Shown one piece after another: positions 26,466-35,222 of a stretch of DNA of 64,000 bases. The notes below the pieces were generated by a model. The model searched no databases and was not told where the DNA came from. It saw only the letters and a list, made by a program, of their open reading frames with translations. Positions within the stretch are counted from its first letter, which is position 1; the number at the start of each line of letters is the position of its first letter. This stretch comes from an uncultured Clostridia bacterium (lineage in GTDB: Bacteria; Bacillota; Clostridia; Oscillospirales; Ruminococcaceae): positions 62,001 to 126,000 of the forward strand of contig CAMCPM010000001.1 in the NCBI GenBank assembly GCA_945876755.1, in the 5' to 3' direction. Both the position numbers and the translations under genes were made by a program.

Positions 26466-27214
26466 TGATACGAAACCTCCGTTTCGGATAGTTCTTCATA
26501 TTCTTCGTTTGTATTTTTCCTGTTTTTATTAAAGGTTATCACCGTATTGTCGTCATTAAGCCATATTCTTCCCGACTTGGTAAGCTCCAGAACAGCAAGA
26601 AAAGTCGCAACACGTTCAGAACGGTCGGTAATACCATCGAAAAGTCCATCCATAAGGCAGCTTCCGGACTTATAAAGACGTCTGAGTACATAAATGATTT
26701 TTGATGTGACCGAAACGATTTTTTTCTTAACAATAGTATTAAAAGCTTCAGTTCTGACTTTTTCCTCCTGAGGTTTTACACTGATTTTCAAATATGCGTC
26801 AAGAAGCTCATTTGGTTCATGGATAACCGAATAAGTATTGTCAAACTCGATTTTAAGCTGGCCGCGTACTGCATTGACATTGCCGATATAACGCATTTTC
26901 ATTATCTCCGCAGCTTTTTTGCAGAGAGAATATTCTATCAATTTACCCTGAAGCTCTTTTTTAAGCTGCTCGGCCTCCTCGTGCTGCGGAAGAAGCGACA
27001 CAGTTTTTATGTATACGAGTCTTGCAGCCATTTCAAGGAATTCCCCTGCAATTTCCATATTCTGTTCTGACATTTTATCAATATAATCCATATATTGGTC
27101 AAGCAAGGTCACTATCGGAATATCATTTATATTAAGCTTATGTTTTGAAATCAAGTGGAGAAGCAGGTCCAACGGTCCCTCAAAAATCTCCAGCTTGAAC
27201 GAAATCTGCTCCAT
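26462..27214 (-). CDS. scpA: Segregation and condensation protein A (kleisin)
   Basis: 250 residues starting with the kleisin hallmark FEGPLDLLLHLI near residue 14, which binds the SMC neck; the C-terminal winged helix (FLAVLELTKSGRIWL) contacts the SMC head. ScpA-ScpB-SMC organises and separates the chromosome. Overlap with scpB indicates coupled translation. Confidence 0.95.
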   Translation of the reverse strand: MEQISFKLEIFEGPLDLLLHLISKHKLNINDIPIVTLLDQYMDYIDKMSEQNMEIAGEFLEMAARLVYIKTVSLLPQHEEAEQLKKELQGKLIEYSLCKKAAEIMKMRYIGNVNAVRGQLKIEFDNTYSVIHEPNELLDAYLKISVKPQEEKVRTEAFNTIVKKKIVSVTSKIIYVLRRLYKSGSCLMDGLFDGITDRSERVATFLAVLELTKSGRIWLNDDNTVITFNKNRKNTNEEYEELSETEVSYQ

Positions 27215-27221
27215 TAAGTAA

Positions 27222-27881
27222 TTACCTCATAATCATCAGCATTATAATATCCACCCAGCCGGAAATCAAATCCATAAAATTGATAGCCTTTGTCTGGAGA
27301 AATCCAAGCGGTCTGTCAAGCAATCCAAAAAAGATAGCAACAAACAATATGCCGAAAATAATATTTTCATATTTCATTATTTTAAAATATATTTTTTCGG
27401 GAAACAACAGCGTAAAGATCCTCGAACCGTCAAGGGGCGGTATTGGAAGAAGATTGAACACGGCAAGTCCTACATTAAGAAATACGGAATAGAGAAAAAT
27501 AGTTGACAGCGCATATAAATACGAATTTTCATGGAACATTTCATAATAAGCAATTACTTTATACAATATTATTGAAATATACGCAAGAATTATATTTGAA
27601 AGCGGTCCGGCAAGAGATGAAACTGCCATGCCGACCTTGCGGTTTTTGAAATTATTGGTATTTATAGGTACTGGCTTTGCCCATCCGAAACCTGCTATAA
27701 GCATAAATATCGTACCCATCAAATCAAGGTGTTTTACAGGATTAAGAGTAATCCTGCCCTGATTTTTAGCCGTATCATCGCCAAGCCAGTGGGCGGTAAG
27801 CGCATGGGCACATTCGTGTATAGGAAACGCTGTAAGAAGCACAAGACCGTGCATGATAACTTCAACCAGTTTATCAGACAT
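27222..27881 (-). CDS. Site-2 protease family (M50) membrane metalloprotease
   Basis: 219 residues with about five hydrophobic segments. The zinc motif is HECAHA (first helix, HExxH), and the second half of the site is in NLLPIPPLDGSRI, the NPDG-like motif of rhomboid-like YwhC/M50B proteases. Substrate unknown. It heads the operon toward scpA and usually precedes scpAB in clostridia. Its Shine-Dalgarno AAAGGAG lies 29 bases upstream of the ATG, with a palindrome in between; an in-frame stop just before the ATG excludes a longer start. Confidence 0.88.
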   Translation of the reverse strand: MSDKLVEVIMHGLVLLTAFPIHECAHALTAHWLGDDTAKNQGRITLNPVKHLDLMGTIFMLIAGFGWAKPVPINTNNFKNRKVGMAVSSLAGPLSNIILAYISIILYKVIAYYEMFHENSYLYALSTIFLYSVFLNVGLAVFNLLPIPPLDGSRIFTLLFPEKIYFKIMKYENIIFGILFVAIFFGLLDRPLGFLQTKAINFMDLISGWVDIIMLMIMR

Positions 27882-27892
27882 AAATTATGTAT

Positions 27893-27908
27893 GCTTTATT
27901 AATAAAGC
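27893..27908. repeat. Perfect 16-bp palindrome between SD and start of the M50 gene
   Basis: GCTTTATTAATAAAGC is self-complementary. On the minus strand it lies between AAAGGAG (27911-27917) and the ATG (27881). As RNA it could fold and shorten the effective distance between SD and start; as DNA it could bind a dimeric protein. Confidence 0.5.
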
Positions 27909-27946
27909 TTCTCCTTTCCAACCCGAAAAAACTAAATTTAATATTT

Positions 27947-27975
27947 ATTATACTATATTTTATATAAAATTACAA
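27947..27975 (-). promoter_or_regulatory. Sigma-A promoter of the M50-scpA-scpB-ytfI-ytfJ operon
   Basis: Minus strand TTGTAA (27970-27975), 17 bp, TATAAT (27947-27952), in a very AT-rich intergenic stretch shared with the divergent rpmB promoter. Confidence 0.65.
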
Positions 27976-28044
27976 GGCATAAAGGCAATTTTTAATCGCC
28001 TTTCCAAAAAAACTTTATTTTTCAAACTTTTTTTCAAAAAACAC

Positions 28045-28073
28045 TTGCAATCAGAAAAAATTTGTGATAAAAT
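28045..28073 (+). promoter_or_regulatory. Extended -10 promoter of rpmB
   Basis: TTGCAA (28045-28050), 17-bp spacer ending TGA, TAAAAT (28068-28073); the TG two bases before the hexamer makes it an extended -10. Confidence 0.75.
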
Positions 28074-28119
28074 AGAAGCGTTGACTTTATAAATGATATT
28101 GAAAAGGAGGTGTAACCCC

Positions 28120-28308
28120 ATGGCAAAATGCGATATTTGCGGAAAGGGTGTTACTTTCGGTATAAAGGTTTCCCACTCACATCACCGTTCCAACAGAACT
28201 TGGAAGCCCAACGTTAAGCGTGTAAAGGCTATTGTTGACGGTACTCCTAAGCATATTTACGTATGCACAAGATGTCTCCGTTCAGGCAAGGTAACAAGAG
28301 CTGTATAA
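28120..28308 (+). CDS. rpmB: 50S ribosomal protein L28
   Basis: 62 residues from the ATG at 28120, preceded by AAGGAGGTG. Two Cys pairs (CDICGKG and CTRCLRSG) form a zinc ribbon, the C+ form of L28; KPNVKRVKA and the terminal GKVTRAV are typical. It is a single-gene unit with its own promoter and terminator, divergent from the scp operon. In B. subtilis rpmB adjoins spoVM; here it is 22 kb away. Confidence 0.96.
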   Translation: MAKCDICGKGVTFGIKVSHSHHRSNRTWKPNVKRVKAIVDGTPKHIYVCTRCLRSGKVTRAV

Positions 28309-28329
28309 TTACCGTATATGTACACAACA

Positions 28330-28358
28330 AACGGCGCTGATTTTTCGGCGTCGTTTTT
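28330..28358 (+). terminator. rpmB terminator
   Basis: Stem AACGGCGCTGA / TCGGCGTCGTT (with two G-U pairs) and a short loop, followed by TTTTTATTTT. Confidence 0.8.
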
Positions 28359-28453
28359 ATTTTGCTTAAAATCATACTAATTTATTAAACAATATATGCC
28401 AATACAGTGTTTAACAAATTCTTGAATAACATGATTTGAAGCTTATATCACTC

Positions 28454-28482
28454 TTGACAAAATCAATCAATAATAATATAAT
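28454..28482 (+). promoter_or_regulatory. Consensus sigma-A promoter of apgM
   Basis: TTGACA (28454-28459), exactly 17 bp, TATAAT (28477-28482): a full consensus match, as expected for a glycolytic gene. Confidence 0.9.
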
Positions 28483-28508
28483 ATTATTGAAAGAAAGGAA
28501 GTATTTTT

Positions 28509-29723
28509 ATGAAATATGTAGTATTACTTTGCGACGGCATGGCCGATTATCCTCTTGAAGAACTTGGCGGAAAAACTCCTATGAGCAAGTCTGTTACTCC
28601 AAATATGGATATGCTTGCCAAAGATTCAGTTATTGGATTGGTAAAGACTGTTGCTGACGGTTTAAAGCCAGGCTCTGATGTTGCTAATCTTTCTGTACTT
28701 GGATATGATCCATCCGTATGTTATACCGGACGTTCTCCGCTTGAAGCCGGTTCTATCGGCATAGATATGCTGCCTGATGATGTTTCTTTCAGATGCAATC
28801 TTGTTACCGTTTCCGATGAACCCGACTTTAAAGATAGAACTCTTATTGATTACTGTGCTGATGATATTTCAACCTCAGAAGCTAAGGAGCTTGTTACATA
28901 TCTTGCTTCGCATTTTGATAATGATGAATTTAAGCTTTACAGCGGTGTAAGCTACCGTCATTGTCTTATCTGGCATAAAGGCACTTTGGATGTAGGCACA
29001 CTTACACCTCCCCATGATATTACCGGTCAGAAAGTTACAAATTATATTCCAAATCATAAAAATGCAGAAAAGCTTTTTGATATGATGAAAAAAAGCTATG
29101 AGCTGTTAAAGGATCATCCTGTAAATAAATCAAGGATCGAACGCGGTCTGCGTCCGGCAAACTGCATTTGGCTCTGGGGCGAAGGCGTACGCGCAAATCT
29201 TGAGAATTTCTATAAATGCTACGGCTTAAAAGCGTCTATGATCTCTGCCGTTGACCTTCTTAAAGGCATTGGCAAATTTGCCGGAATGAACGTTGTTAAT
29301 GTGGACGGAGCAACCGGCTATATTGACACAAATTTTAAAGGTAAAGCCGAAGCCGCGCTTAAAGAATTGGCAAACGGTCAGGATTTTGTTTATATCCATG
29401 TGGAAGCTCCCGATGAATGCGGACACAGGCATGAAATCGAAAATAAAGTTAGATCTCTCGAAATTATTGATAAAGAAATTCTCGGAACGATTCTTCCCGA
29501 ACTTAATAAATATGACGATTTCAAGCTTATGATACTTCCCGACCACCCTACTCCTCTTTCGCTTAAAACTCACACCAATGACGCTGTTCCGTTTATGATT
29601 TATACCAAGAGTGTAAAGGCTGACGGAAAGAATGAGTTTACCGAAGAAACAGCTAAAGAAACCGGTCTTTTCATTGAGAAAGGTCCTTCGATCATGAAGT
29701 ATTTTATTGACTTATATAATTGA
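28509..29723 (+). CDS. apgM: Cofactor-independent phosphoglycerate mutase, archaeal/clostridial type
   Basis: 404 residues, alkaline-phosphatase superfamily. The N-terminal LLCDGMADYPLEELGGKTP holds the first metal Asp; STPNMD-like VTPNMDMLAK, GRSPLEAGSIG, and the late HVEAPDECGH and LPDHPTP carry further metal ligands. It interconverts 3- and 2-phosphoglycerate without 2,3-BPG. It is alone in its transcription unit, with a consensus promoter and AAAGGAAG site. Confidence 0.93.
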   Translation: MKYVVLLCDGMADYPLEELGGKTPMSKSVTPNMDMLAKDSVIGLVKTVADGLKPGSDVANLSVLGYDPSVCYTGRSPLEAGSIGIDMLPDDVSFRCNLVTVSDEPDFKDRTLIDYCADDISTSEAKELVTYLASHFDNDEFKLYSGVSYRHCLIWHKGTLDVGTLTPPHDITGQKVTNYIPNHKNAEKLFDMMKKSYELLKDHPVNKSRIERGLRPANCIWLWGEGVRANLENFYKCYGLKASMISAVDLLKGIGKFAGMNVVNVDGATGYIDTNFKGKAEAALKELANGQDFVYIHVEAPDECGHRHEIENKVRSLEIIDKEILGTILPELNKYDDFKLMILPDHPTPLSLKTHTNDAVPFMIYTKSVKADGKNEFTEETAKETGLFIEKGPSIMKYFIDLYN

Positions 29724-29737
29724 TTTTTACAATTGCA

Positions 29738-29770
29738 GTGCCTTTTCGGTCTTTTGAACCGGAAAGGCAC
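29738..29770. terminator. Bidirectional hairpin between apgM and the DUF2935 gene
   Basis: 13-bp stem GTGCCTTTTCGGT / ACCGGAAAGGCAC with a 7-nt loop, between convergent genes; the U-run is modest on both strands. Confidence 0.65.
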
Positions 29771-29794
29771 TTAACATTTATTATCTTTGTTTTA

Positions 29795-30682
29795 TTAACT
29801 TTCAAGAATTCTTATATAGTGGTTTGCTTCACGAAGTACATGGTCTGCAAGAAGAGGAAGTATTACAGAACGTATCTGACAGTTTTCCATCCCTTTTGTA
29901 CCTGCAGTTTTGAAATCTCTGAATTTTTTTGTTTCTGCAATTGATTCAGCGGTCAGAGTTTTATTCTGTGCATTATTGCAGCTTTGCAGCAATGCTGCGT
30001 AATCACTTGTAAACATATCCGCAGTTCCGGTCAGTTCGGTCTCAGACGGATCCAGAAGTCCCCGTATAAACATTGCGTGTTCCATCATTATTCTATTCCA
30101 GAAACATTCTATCTCTTTCATTGACTGAACACCTATTGAGCCTTCATCCTCAAGTAACCGCAGATACTTTCTGTAAAGCTTTGCTTCCCGTAATATATGC
30201 TCGATTAGCAGAGGATAATTCATTGTAAACATACTGCAATTAAGTACTTTGCTAAGTATCTCTTCTTTCAGAGAAATCAGTCCGTCCAAAAGTGAAATTG
30301 CTTTTCTGTTCAGCCTTTTTACCTGACAGTATTCAGGAGTTTTTATGCTGCCGGCTGAACGGTTCAGTTGCAGTTCTCTTTCAGTAATACTTTTATTAAT
30401 ATGAATTCCTGTAAATTTTTCAGTTTGTCTTTCAGCTTTCAATGTAAATTCGGTAACTATCTCACCGGAATTAAGAGCTGATTCGCTTATAATTCCGTTT
30501 CCAATTGTTACTGCCTCGCTCATAAGCTTTTCAAATTCGTTTTTATAAAATTCCGCTTTTGATGAAAAATTCGGATTTGCCGGAGTAAACCCTGCTTCAA
30601 GGAACAATGAATGCTCTTTCATTATTCGCCCGAAAAACAGATGAAGTTCCAAAGATTCGGTAATATAATTTTCAGTATGCAT
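29795..30682 (-). CDS. DUF2935 protein (duplicated four-helix domain)
   Basis: 295 residues made of two related helical halves. Each starts with a similar motif, KEHSLFLEAGF near residue 22 and EHAMFIRGLLDP near residue 188, and each has His/Glu residues spaced like a ferritin-like or hemerythrin-like metal site. The family is widespread in Bacilli and Clostridia, reported near spore or redox genes, with no assigned activity. ATG at 30682 with GAAAGG upstream. It is divergent from the cotJC remnant; both have a ferritin-like look and may have formed a coat-related locus. Confidence 0.8.
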   Translation of the reverse strand: MHTENYITESLELHLFFGRIMKEHSLFLEAGFTPANPNFSSKAEFYKNEFEKLMSEAVTIGNGIISESALNSGEIVTEFTLKAERQTEKFTGIHINKSITERELQLNRSAGSIKTPEYCQVKRLNRKAISLLDGLISLKEEILSKVLNCSMFTMNYPLLIEHILREAKLYRKYLRLLEDEGSIGVQSMKEIECFWNRIMMEHAMFIRGLLDPSETELTGTADMFTSDYAALLQSCNNAQNKTLTAESIAETKKFRDFKTAGTKGMENCQIRSVILPLLADHVLREANHYIRILES

Positions 30683-30856
30683 ATTTATAGCTGCCTTTCT
30701 TTCATTATGGATTTTGTACAGTTTTTTCTATACATCAACCAAAGAATAGTATTATACAGTTACAGTATATGTTCATTACTTTTGCAAGGTTACGAAACGT
30801 TAAAAATTCAGCTTTATGCATTTTTTTCATAGCAATTCTGTTTCTATAATCTATGT

Positions 30857-31267
30857 ACCTATGAACTTGCACATATGGAAATGATTTCTGCAATTCTTTA
30901 TCAGCTCACAAGAAATCTTACTCCCGAACAAATAAAGAAGAGCGGATTTGATGCTTATTTTGTTGACCATACGACAGGGATCTACCCTATTGCAGCATCC
31001 GGAATGCCTTTTACTGCAACATATTTTCAATCTAAGGGTGACATAATTACAGACCTTGTTGAGGATCTGGCTGCCGAACAAAAAGCAAGAACAACTTATG
31101 ACAATATTCTCCGTCTTACAGACGACCCCGATGTAAGAGACCCAATCAAGTTCCTGCGTGAACGTGAAATTGTACACTTCCAAAGATTCGGCGAAGGTCT
31201 GAGAATCGCTCAGGATAACCTTAACTCCAAAAACTTCTATGCATTTAACCCGTCATTTGACAAGTAA
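30857..31267 (+). pseudogene. 5'-truncated cotJC / manganese-catalase-like gene
   Basis: The 131 residues from the ATG at 30875, plus six in-frame codons upstream (T-Y-E-L-A-H), match the C-terminal two thirds of CotJC/Mn-catalase proteins (about 190-220 residues). The Glu/His of the ELAHMEM helix, the Glu of AEQKARTTYDNI and the His of REREIVHFQRFGE are retained. The N-terminal ~60 residues with the first metal Glu are missing, similarity stops abruptly at about 30857, and a TAG lies in frame at 30830. No Shine-Dalgarno site precedes the ATG. Likely a decayed spore-coat gene. Confidence 0.75.
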
Positions 31268-31287
31268 CATCACTTCTATAACTAATC

Positions 31288-31317
31288 AAGGCACTCTACG
31301 TTGCTGCAGAGTGCCTT
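31288..31317. terminator. Hairpin after the cotJC remnant
   Basis: 10-bp perfect stem AAGGCACTCT / AGAGTGCCTT with a 10-nt loop between convergent genes; tail GTGTTTCT on the plus strand. Confidence 0.6.
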
Positions 31318-31327
31318 GTGTTTCTAT

Positions 31328-31765
31328 CTATATGCTTTCTTCGAGTTCAGCAACTTTTTTTGTTTCATGTACCGTTCCGAAAGGGCGCTTAACAGGTGCA
31401 TAAATGGAGTAAAGTTTTAACGGAATATTGCCGATATTAATAATATTATGCCATGTTCCAGCAGGAACAATAACTGCATAGCTGCTGTTGATTTTTTTAC
31501 GTATACTCATGAACTCTTTTCTTTGCCCCATGACCGCAAGTGCGCAGCCGCTTTCGACGCGAATAAACTGCTCGGTATGAGGATGCATTTCCAATCCGAT
31601 ATCTCCGCCGACAGGAATGCTCATTACAGTAACCTGCAGCTGCTTTCCCGTCCAAAGTGCTGTGCGGTAAGTATGATTTGTTTTTGTTATTCGTTCAATA
31701 TCAACAACCAGCGGTTCTGCACCATGATCACTGATTTCCGGTTTCATGCAAATGTTTTCATGCAT
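31328..31765 (-). CDS. Cupin-domain protein (phosphomannose-isomerase-like)
   Basis: 145 residues from the ATG at 31765, eight bases from GGAGG; an upstream in-frame ATG contains that site. One cupin barrel: motif 1 GLEMHPHTEQFIRVESG carries two His and a Glu for metal, motif 2 PAGTWHNIINIG carries the third His. The end KRPFGTVHETK is shared by small mannose-6-phosphate isomerase-like cupins of anaerobes. Substrate unknown. It lies 76 bp downstream of the chemoreceptor on the same strand. Confidence 0.82.
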   Translation of the reverse strand: MHENICMKPEISDHGAEPLVVDIERITKTNHTYRTALWTGKQLQVTVMSIPVGGDIGLEMHPHTEQFIRVESGCALAVMGQRKEFMSIRKKINSSYAVIVPAGTWHNIINIGNIPLKLYSIYAPVKRPFGTVHETKKVAELEESI

Positions 31766-31841
31766 ATCATATTCCTCCATATCATTGTTTTTGTTTTATG
31801 ATATGAAATATCGGAAATCAGTGTGCAATAATTTCAGAACA

Positions 31842-33827
31842 TCAATTATATTTTTCGTCAAATTTAAACTGTGAAATTAGCTCTTTGAGCATATTAGCCT
31901 GACCGGAAAGCTCTTCGGATGCAGCCGCAGATTCTTCAGCTGTTGCAGAGTTAGACTGAACCACCTCTGAGATCTGTTCTACACCAACTGTTATCTGTGT
32001 GATGGAGTCAGCAGTATCGCGGGACGCCTCCGAGATTTTCTCATTAATATCAGCAACGGCACCTGCTGCAACCGATACAGCAGCCATCTTGTCAGCAACC
32101 TCGCCAACAAGAGAAGTACCTTTTTGGATAGTCGCAACAGTACTCTCAATAAGTGCGGTAGTGTTCTGTGCAGCCTCGGCAGACTTGCCTGCAAGATTTC
32201 TTACTTCATCTGCTACAACTGCAAAGCCCTTGCCTGCCGCACCTGCTCTTGCAGCCTCAACTGCAGCATTAAGAGAAAGAATATTTGTCTGGAATGCAAT
32301 ATCTTCAATAGTCTTTATGATCTTCTTGGTTTCATCCGAAGACTTGTTGATATCGTTCATTGCGGAAACAAGATCACTCATACATGAAATAGCATCCTGC
32401 ATCTCGCTGCCTGCGGCATTTGTCTTATTGCTTGCAGCTTCTGCCTGAGCAGCATTTTCTTTTATCTGATCGGCGATCAGTTCAATTGTAGCGGCAAGCT
32501 CCTCAATGGAAGAAGCCTGCTCTGTAGCTCCCTGAGAGAGCGACTGCGCACCGAATGAAACCTGTTCTGAACCTGCAGAAACTTGCTCTCCGGCAGTGCT
32601 GATCTGACACATTGTATCGGAAAGACTGTTCTTGATGTGGCCGATATATTCAATAAGCTGGCTGTAATCGCCTACATAGTAGCGCTGGTTTTCATGGGAA
32701 TTGACCGCAAGATTGCCTTTGGATATCTCTTCAAGTATCCTCTCAATATCCTTGAAAATGTTGTTAAGGTCGGATACGACCGTTGATGTAGCATCGGCAA
32801 GGGTTTTGGTTTCATCACGGGAATTAACAACAGGTACGGGGCTTGTAAGATCGCCGTTGGAAAGCTTTACTATACGCTCCGAGCACTGAATGATAGGTCT
32901 TGCGATATGATTTGCAGTAACTGTAGCATACGCTGCGGCTGCAATAACCATAACGACTATGATTGCAAGGTTGATAAATATGGAATTATATACTCCGCCC
33001 ATAAATTCATCACGAACTACATTTATTCCTATGCTCCAGCCGGGAGTGCCTGCAACAGGCGCATAAGCTACAAGCTCAAGGTTTCCGTTGTATTTATATT
33101 GGTCAAATCCGGTTTCACCTGCACACATTTTTGCCTCTACCTCTGCAAGCTTTTGGTATGACGGGTCTGTCTTTGCTGATTCCTGTGCGTTTTCCTTGCC
33201 GACAACCGCCGGGTCATGAAAAGCAATGGTCAGTCCGTCTGACGAGAGAAGGTAAGCCGTTCCGCCCTCTCCAACGTTTATGTTGCTTACAATATCGTTA
33301 AGGAATGTGTTGTCGGGTATCATATATACAACGCCTGATACCTTGCTGCCGTTTACGCCGTTCTCCCAGAGAGGCGCTGAAATTACAACAGCATTTTCAA
33401 CTCCGAAGGCGCTTTCGGTCATAAAATCGGAGCAGTATTCATCTCCGGCTGACGATACCTTAAAAAACTCTTCTCCGGAACAGTCAATACCATTTACTAT
33501 ATCTTTTCCTGTCATGTCAAGTATTCCGCAAATCTCTAATCCGTATTTAGCCTTTCGTTCCGCAGCAATTTCAGCACACTCAGACTCTGCCGTTTCAGGA
33601 TCTGTCAGACTGCTTATGCAGCCGATCTCAGATGCAATTGCCTTATATTCTTCTATTTCTGTCTGAACACGGGAAGCTGCCAGCTTTGCGGTTTCCGCCA
33701 TGGATTTGTCGAGAATACTCTCTGCCGAAGAAAAATTCAGTCCTGCACCAACTATGCCTATAATAAGCGACGAAAGCATTCCTACCCCGATCATGGCTGT
33801 AAGTATTTTGGTTTTGATACTCTTCAA
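31842..33827 (-). CDS. Methyl-accepting chemotaxis protein (dCache-HAMP-MCP signal)
   Basis: 661 residues from a TTG at 33827, nine bases from AGGGG; an earlier TTG has no site. TM1 (about 9-30), an extracellular double-Cache sensor ([13 protein letters not shown]..., [21 protein letters not shown]), TM2 ([17 protein letters not shown]), HAMP ([18 protein letters not shown]) and a cytoplasmic four-helix signalling tip ([18 protein letters not shown]). dCache receptors sense small ligands such as amino acids. No che or flagellar gene is nearby, so it is an orphan receptor here. Confidence 0.94.
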   Translation of the reverse strand: MKSIKTKILTAMIGVGMLSSLIIGIVGAGLNFSSAESILDKSMAETAKLAASRVQTEIEEYKAIASEIGCISSLTDPETAESECAEIAAERKAKYGLEICGILDMTGKDIVNGIDCSGEEFFKVSSAGDEYCSDFMTESAFGVENAVVISAPLWENGVNGSKVSGVVYMIPDNTFLNDIVSNINVGEGGTAYLLSSDGLTIAFHDPAVVGKENAQESAKTDPSYQKLAEVEAKMCAGETGFDQYKYNGNLELVAYAPVAGTPGWSIGINVVRDEFMGGVYNSIFINLAIIVVMVIAAAAYATVTANHIARPIIQCSERIVKLSNGDLTSPVPVVNSRDETKTLADATSTVVSDLNNIFKDIERILEEISKGNLAVNSHENQRYYVGDYSQLIEYIGHIKNSLSDTMCQISTAGEQVSAGSEQVSFGAQSLSQGATEQASSIEELAATIELIADQIKENAAQAEAASNKTNAAGSEMQDAISCMSDLVSAMNDINKSSDETKKIIKTIEDIAFQTNILSLNAAVEAARAGAAGKGFAVVADEVRNLAGKSAEAAQNTTALIESTVATIQKGTSLVGEVADKMAAVSVAAGAVADINEKISEASRDTADSITQITVGVEQISEVVQSNSATAEESAAASEELSGQANMLKELISQFKFDEKYN

Positions 33828-34034
33828 TGTGATTACCCCTATTCTTTTCAAATATTTTTTATGATAAATCCCGAATTTTTGACAAAATAATATATCACAT
33901 TATTATATTAACATTTTATCAAAGAAAAGTCAATACGTTTGACCTGTTTTTCGTAAAATAATACTGTTGCTATACATAAAATTAAGGTCATTAATGACAA
34001 TAAACATCTATAAACAAAAAATTTTTAAAAGCAC
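33828..34034. other. AT-rich intergenic stretch
   Basis: About 200 bp between the divergent chemoreceptor and efflux genes. It contains a plausible minus-strand -35 (TTGTCA near 33875) but no convincing -10 at 17 bp, and no open frame with a ribosome site. Confidence 0.4.
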
Positions 34035-34063
34035 TTGACATATTTGAAAAATGATGATACAAT
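34035..34063 (+). promoter_or_regulatory. Sigma-A promoter of the riboswitch-controlled efflux gene
   Basis: TTGACA (34035-34040), 17 bp, TACAAT (34058-34063). The transcript would begin about 34070, some 40 nt before the aptamer. Confidence 0.85.
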
Positions 34064-34109
34064 ATCAAAAAATATAAATCTCTTTGCACTGCATACAAAT
34101 CTACAGTAC

Positions 34110-34190
34110 AAACTGAACAGACAAGAGCAGACGCTCCAATTCGGGTCACAATTGTTACAGTGGAATTTTACACCCACGGGACAGTAGTTA
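34110..34190 (+). ncRNA. NiCo (czcD) riboswitch aptamer
   Basis: The leader carries the conserved boxes of the NiCo RNA family in order: ACUGAACAGAC (from 34112), a GGGUCAC / GUUACAG pair in the middle, UUACACCCAC, and the diagnostic GGGACAGU (34178-34185). P1 pairs AACUG (34111) with CAGUAGUU (34182). This fold, a four-way junction that cooperatively binds Co2+ or Ni2+, is known upstream of CDF cation exporters, and the next gene is one. Identification is from remembered family consensus and by-eye folding. Confidence 0.85.
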
Positions 34191-34217
34191 CACATTACTG
34201 GTTTCGTGGGTGTTTTT
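34170..34217 (+). terminator. Riboswitch expression platform: intrinsic terminator
   Basis: ACACCCACG (34170-34178) pairs with CGTGGGTGT (34205-34213) followed by TTTTT. The left arm overlaps the aptamer's 3' junction including the start of GGGACAG, so aptamer formation with metal should prevent the terminator: an ON switch. Confidence 0.85.
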
Positions 34218-34260
34218 GTATACCCCCGAAGCCAGGAAAAACAATTTGGGGGTAACGATT

Positions 34261-35175
34261 ATGAGAAAAAACAGCAAAGAAACTATCAGCCCCGAAATTA
34301 ATTTTGAGAAAACAGCAGTTAAGGTGTCTGCGGTAAGCATAGTCGGCAATATCATTCTGTCGCTTTTTAAACTGCTTGCTGGAATAATTGCACATTCGGG
34401 AGCCATGATAAGTGATGCAGTTCATTCTGCCTCGGACGTTTTCAGCAGTATTATAGTGATAATCGGTGTAAAGCTTTCCGCTCGTGACTCCGATGATGAC
34501 CACCCTTACGGTCATGAACGGCTTGAATGTGTGGCAGCTATTGTTCTTGCTGTAGTTCTACTTATCACAGGACTTTTCATCGGTTCCGCAGCAATTGAAA
34601 ACATTACCTCCGGGAACTATGGGGAGCTTGCTGTTCCGGGAGTTTTGGCTCTTGTAGCAGCAGTGATCTCTATTGCAGTTAAGGAAGCAATGTTCCATTA
34701 TACAAAATATTACGCTGTAAAGCTGGATTCAGGTGCTGTAATGGCAGACGCATGGCATCATAGGAGCGATGCACTCTCCTCGGTCGGCGCGCTGATAGGA
34801 ATTGCGGGTTCAAGAATGGAACTGCCTATACTTGACTCCATAGCAAGCCTTGTTATATGCCTGTTTATTGTAAAAGCGGCATATGATATTTTCAAAGACG
34901 CAGTCGATAAAATGGTAGACCACTCCTGCGACAAGGACACAGAACAGGCTCTCAGAGAGTGCGTTCTGGCGCAGGAGGGCGTTATGGGAATAGATATGCT
35001 TACCACCCGTGTTTTCGGAAACAAAGTCTATGCCGATATTGAAATAAGCACAGACGGAAGCATGACTCTCCGAGAAAGTCATGATATTGCCGAAAATGTC
35101 CACAGCGCAATTGAACAGAATTTTCCCAAGGTAAAGCATATCATGGTCCATGTTAATCCGGCTGATGATACATAA
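34261..35175 (+). CDS. Cation diffusion facilitator (CDF) efflux transporter
   Basis: 304 residues from the ATG at 34261, with GGGGG eight bases upstream. Six transmembrane helices; metal-site motifs in TM2 (AMISDAVHSASD) and TM5 (ADAWHHRSDALSS), and a His/Asp loop DDDHPYGHERLE. A C-terminal cytosolic ferredoxin-like domain (DKMVDHSCDKDTEQALRE...IMVHVNP) completes the CzcD/MMT1 layout. CDF proteins export Zn, Co, Ni, Fe or Mn against protons; the Ni/Co riboswitch upstream favours Co/Ni detoxification. Confidence 0.94.
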   Translation: MRKNSKETISPEINFEKTAVKVSAVSIVGNIILSLFKLLAGIIAHSGAMISDAVHSASDVFSSIIVIIGVKLSARDSDDDHPYGHERLECVAAIVLAVVLLITGLFIGSAAIENITSGNYGELAVPGVLALVAAVISIAVKEAMFHYTKYYAVKLDSGAVMADAWHHRSDALSSVGALIGIAGSRMELPILDSIASLVICLFIVKAAYDIFKDAVDKMVDHSCDKDTEQALRECVLAQEGVMGIDMLTTRVFGNKVYADIEISTDGSMTLRESHDIAENVHSAIEQNFPKVKHIMVHVNPADDT

Positions 35176-35222
35176 GTATTCAGCAATGTACTTACATTAA
35201 ATAGGAAAATGCAGAGGTTACT

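Noticed and set aside
28093-28119. An earlier ATG for L28
   Set aside because: It lies before the AAGGAGGTG ribosome site, and L28 proteins start at MAKCDICGKG.
34070-34220. yybP-ykoY (manganese) riboswitch before the efflux gene
   Set aside because: The conserved boxes and the GGGACAG element fit the NiCo class instead.
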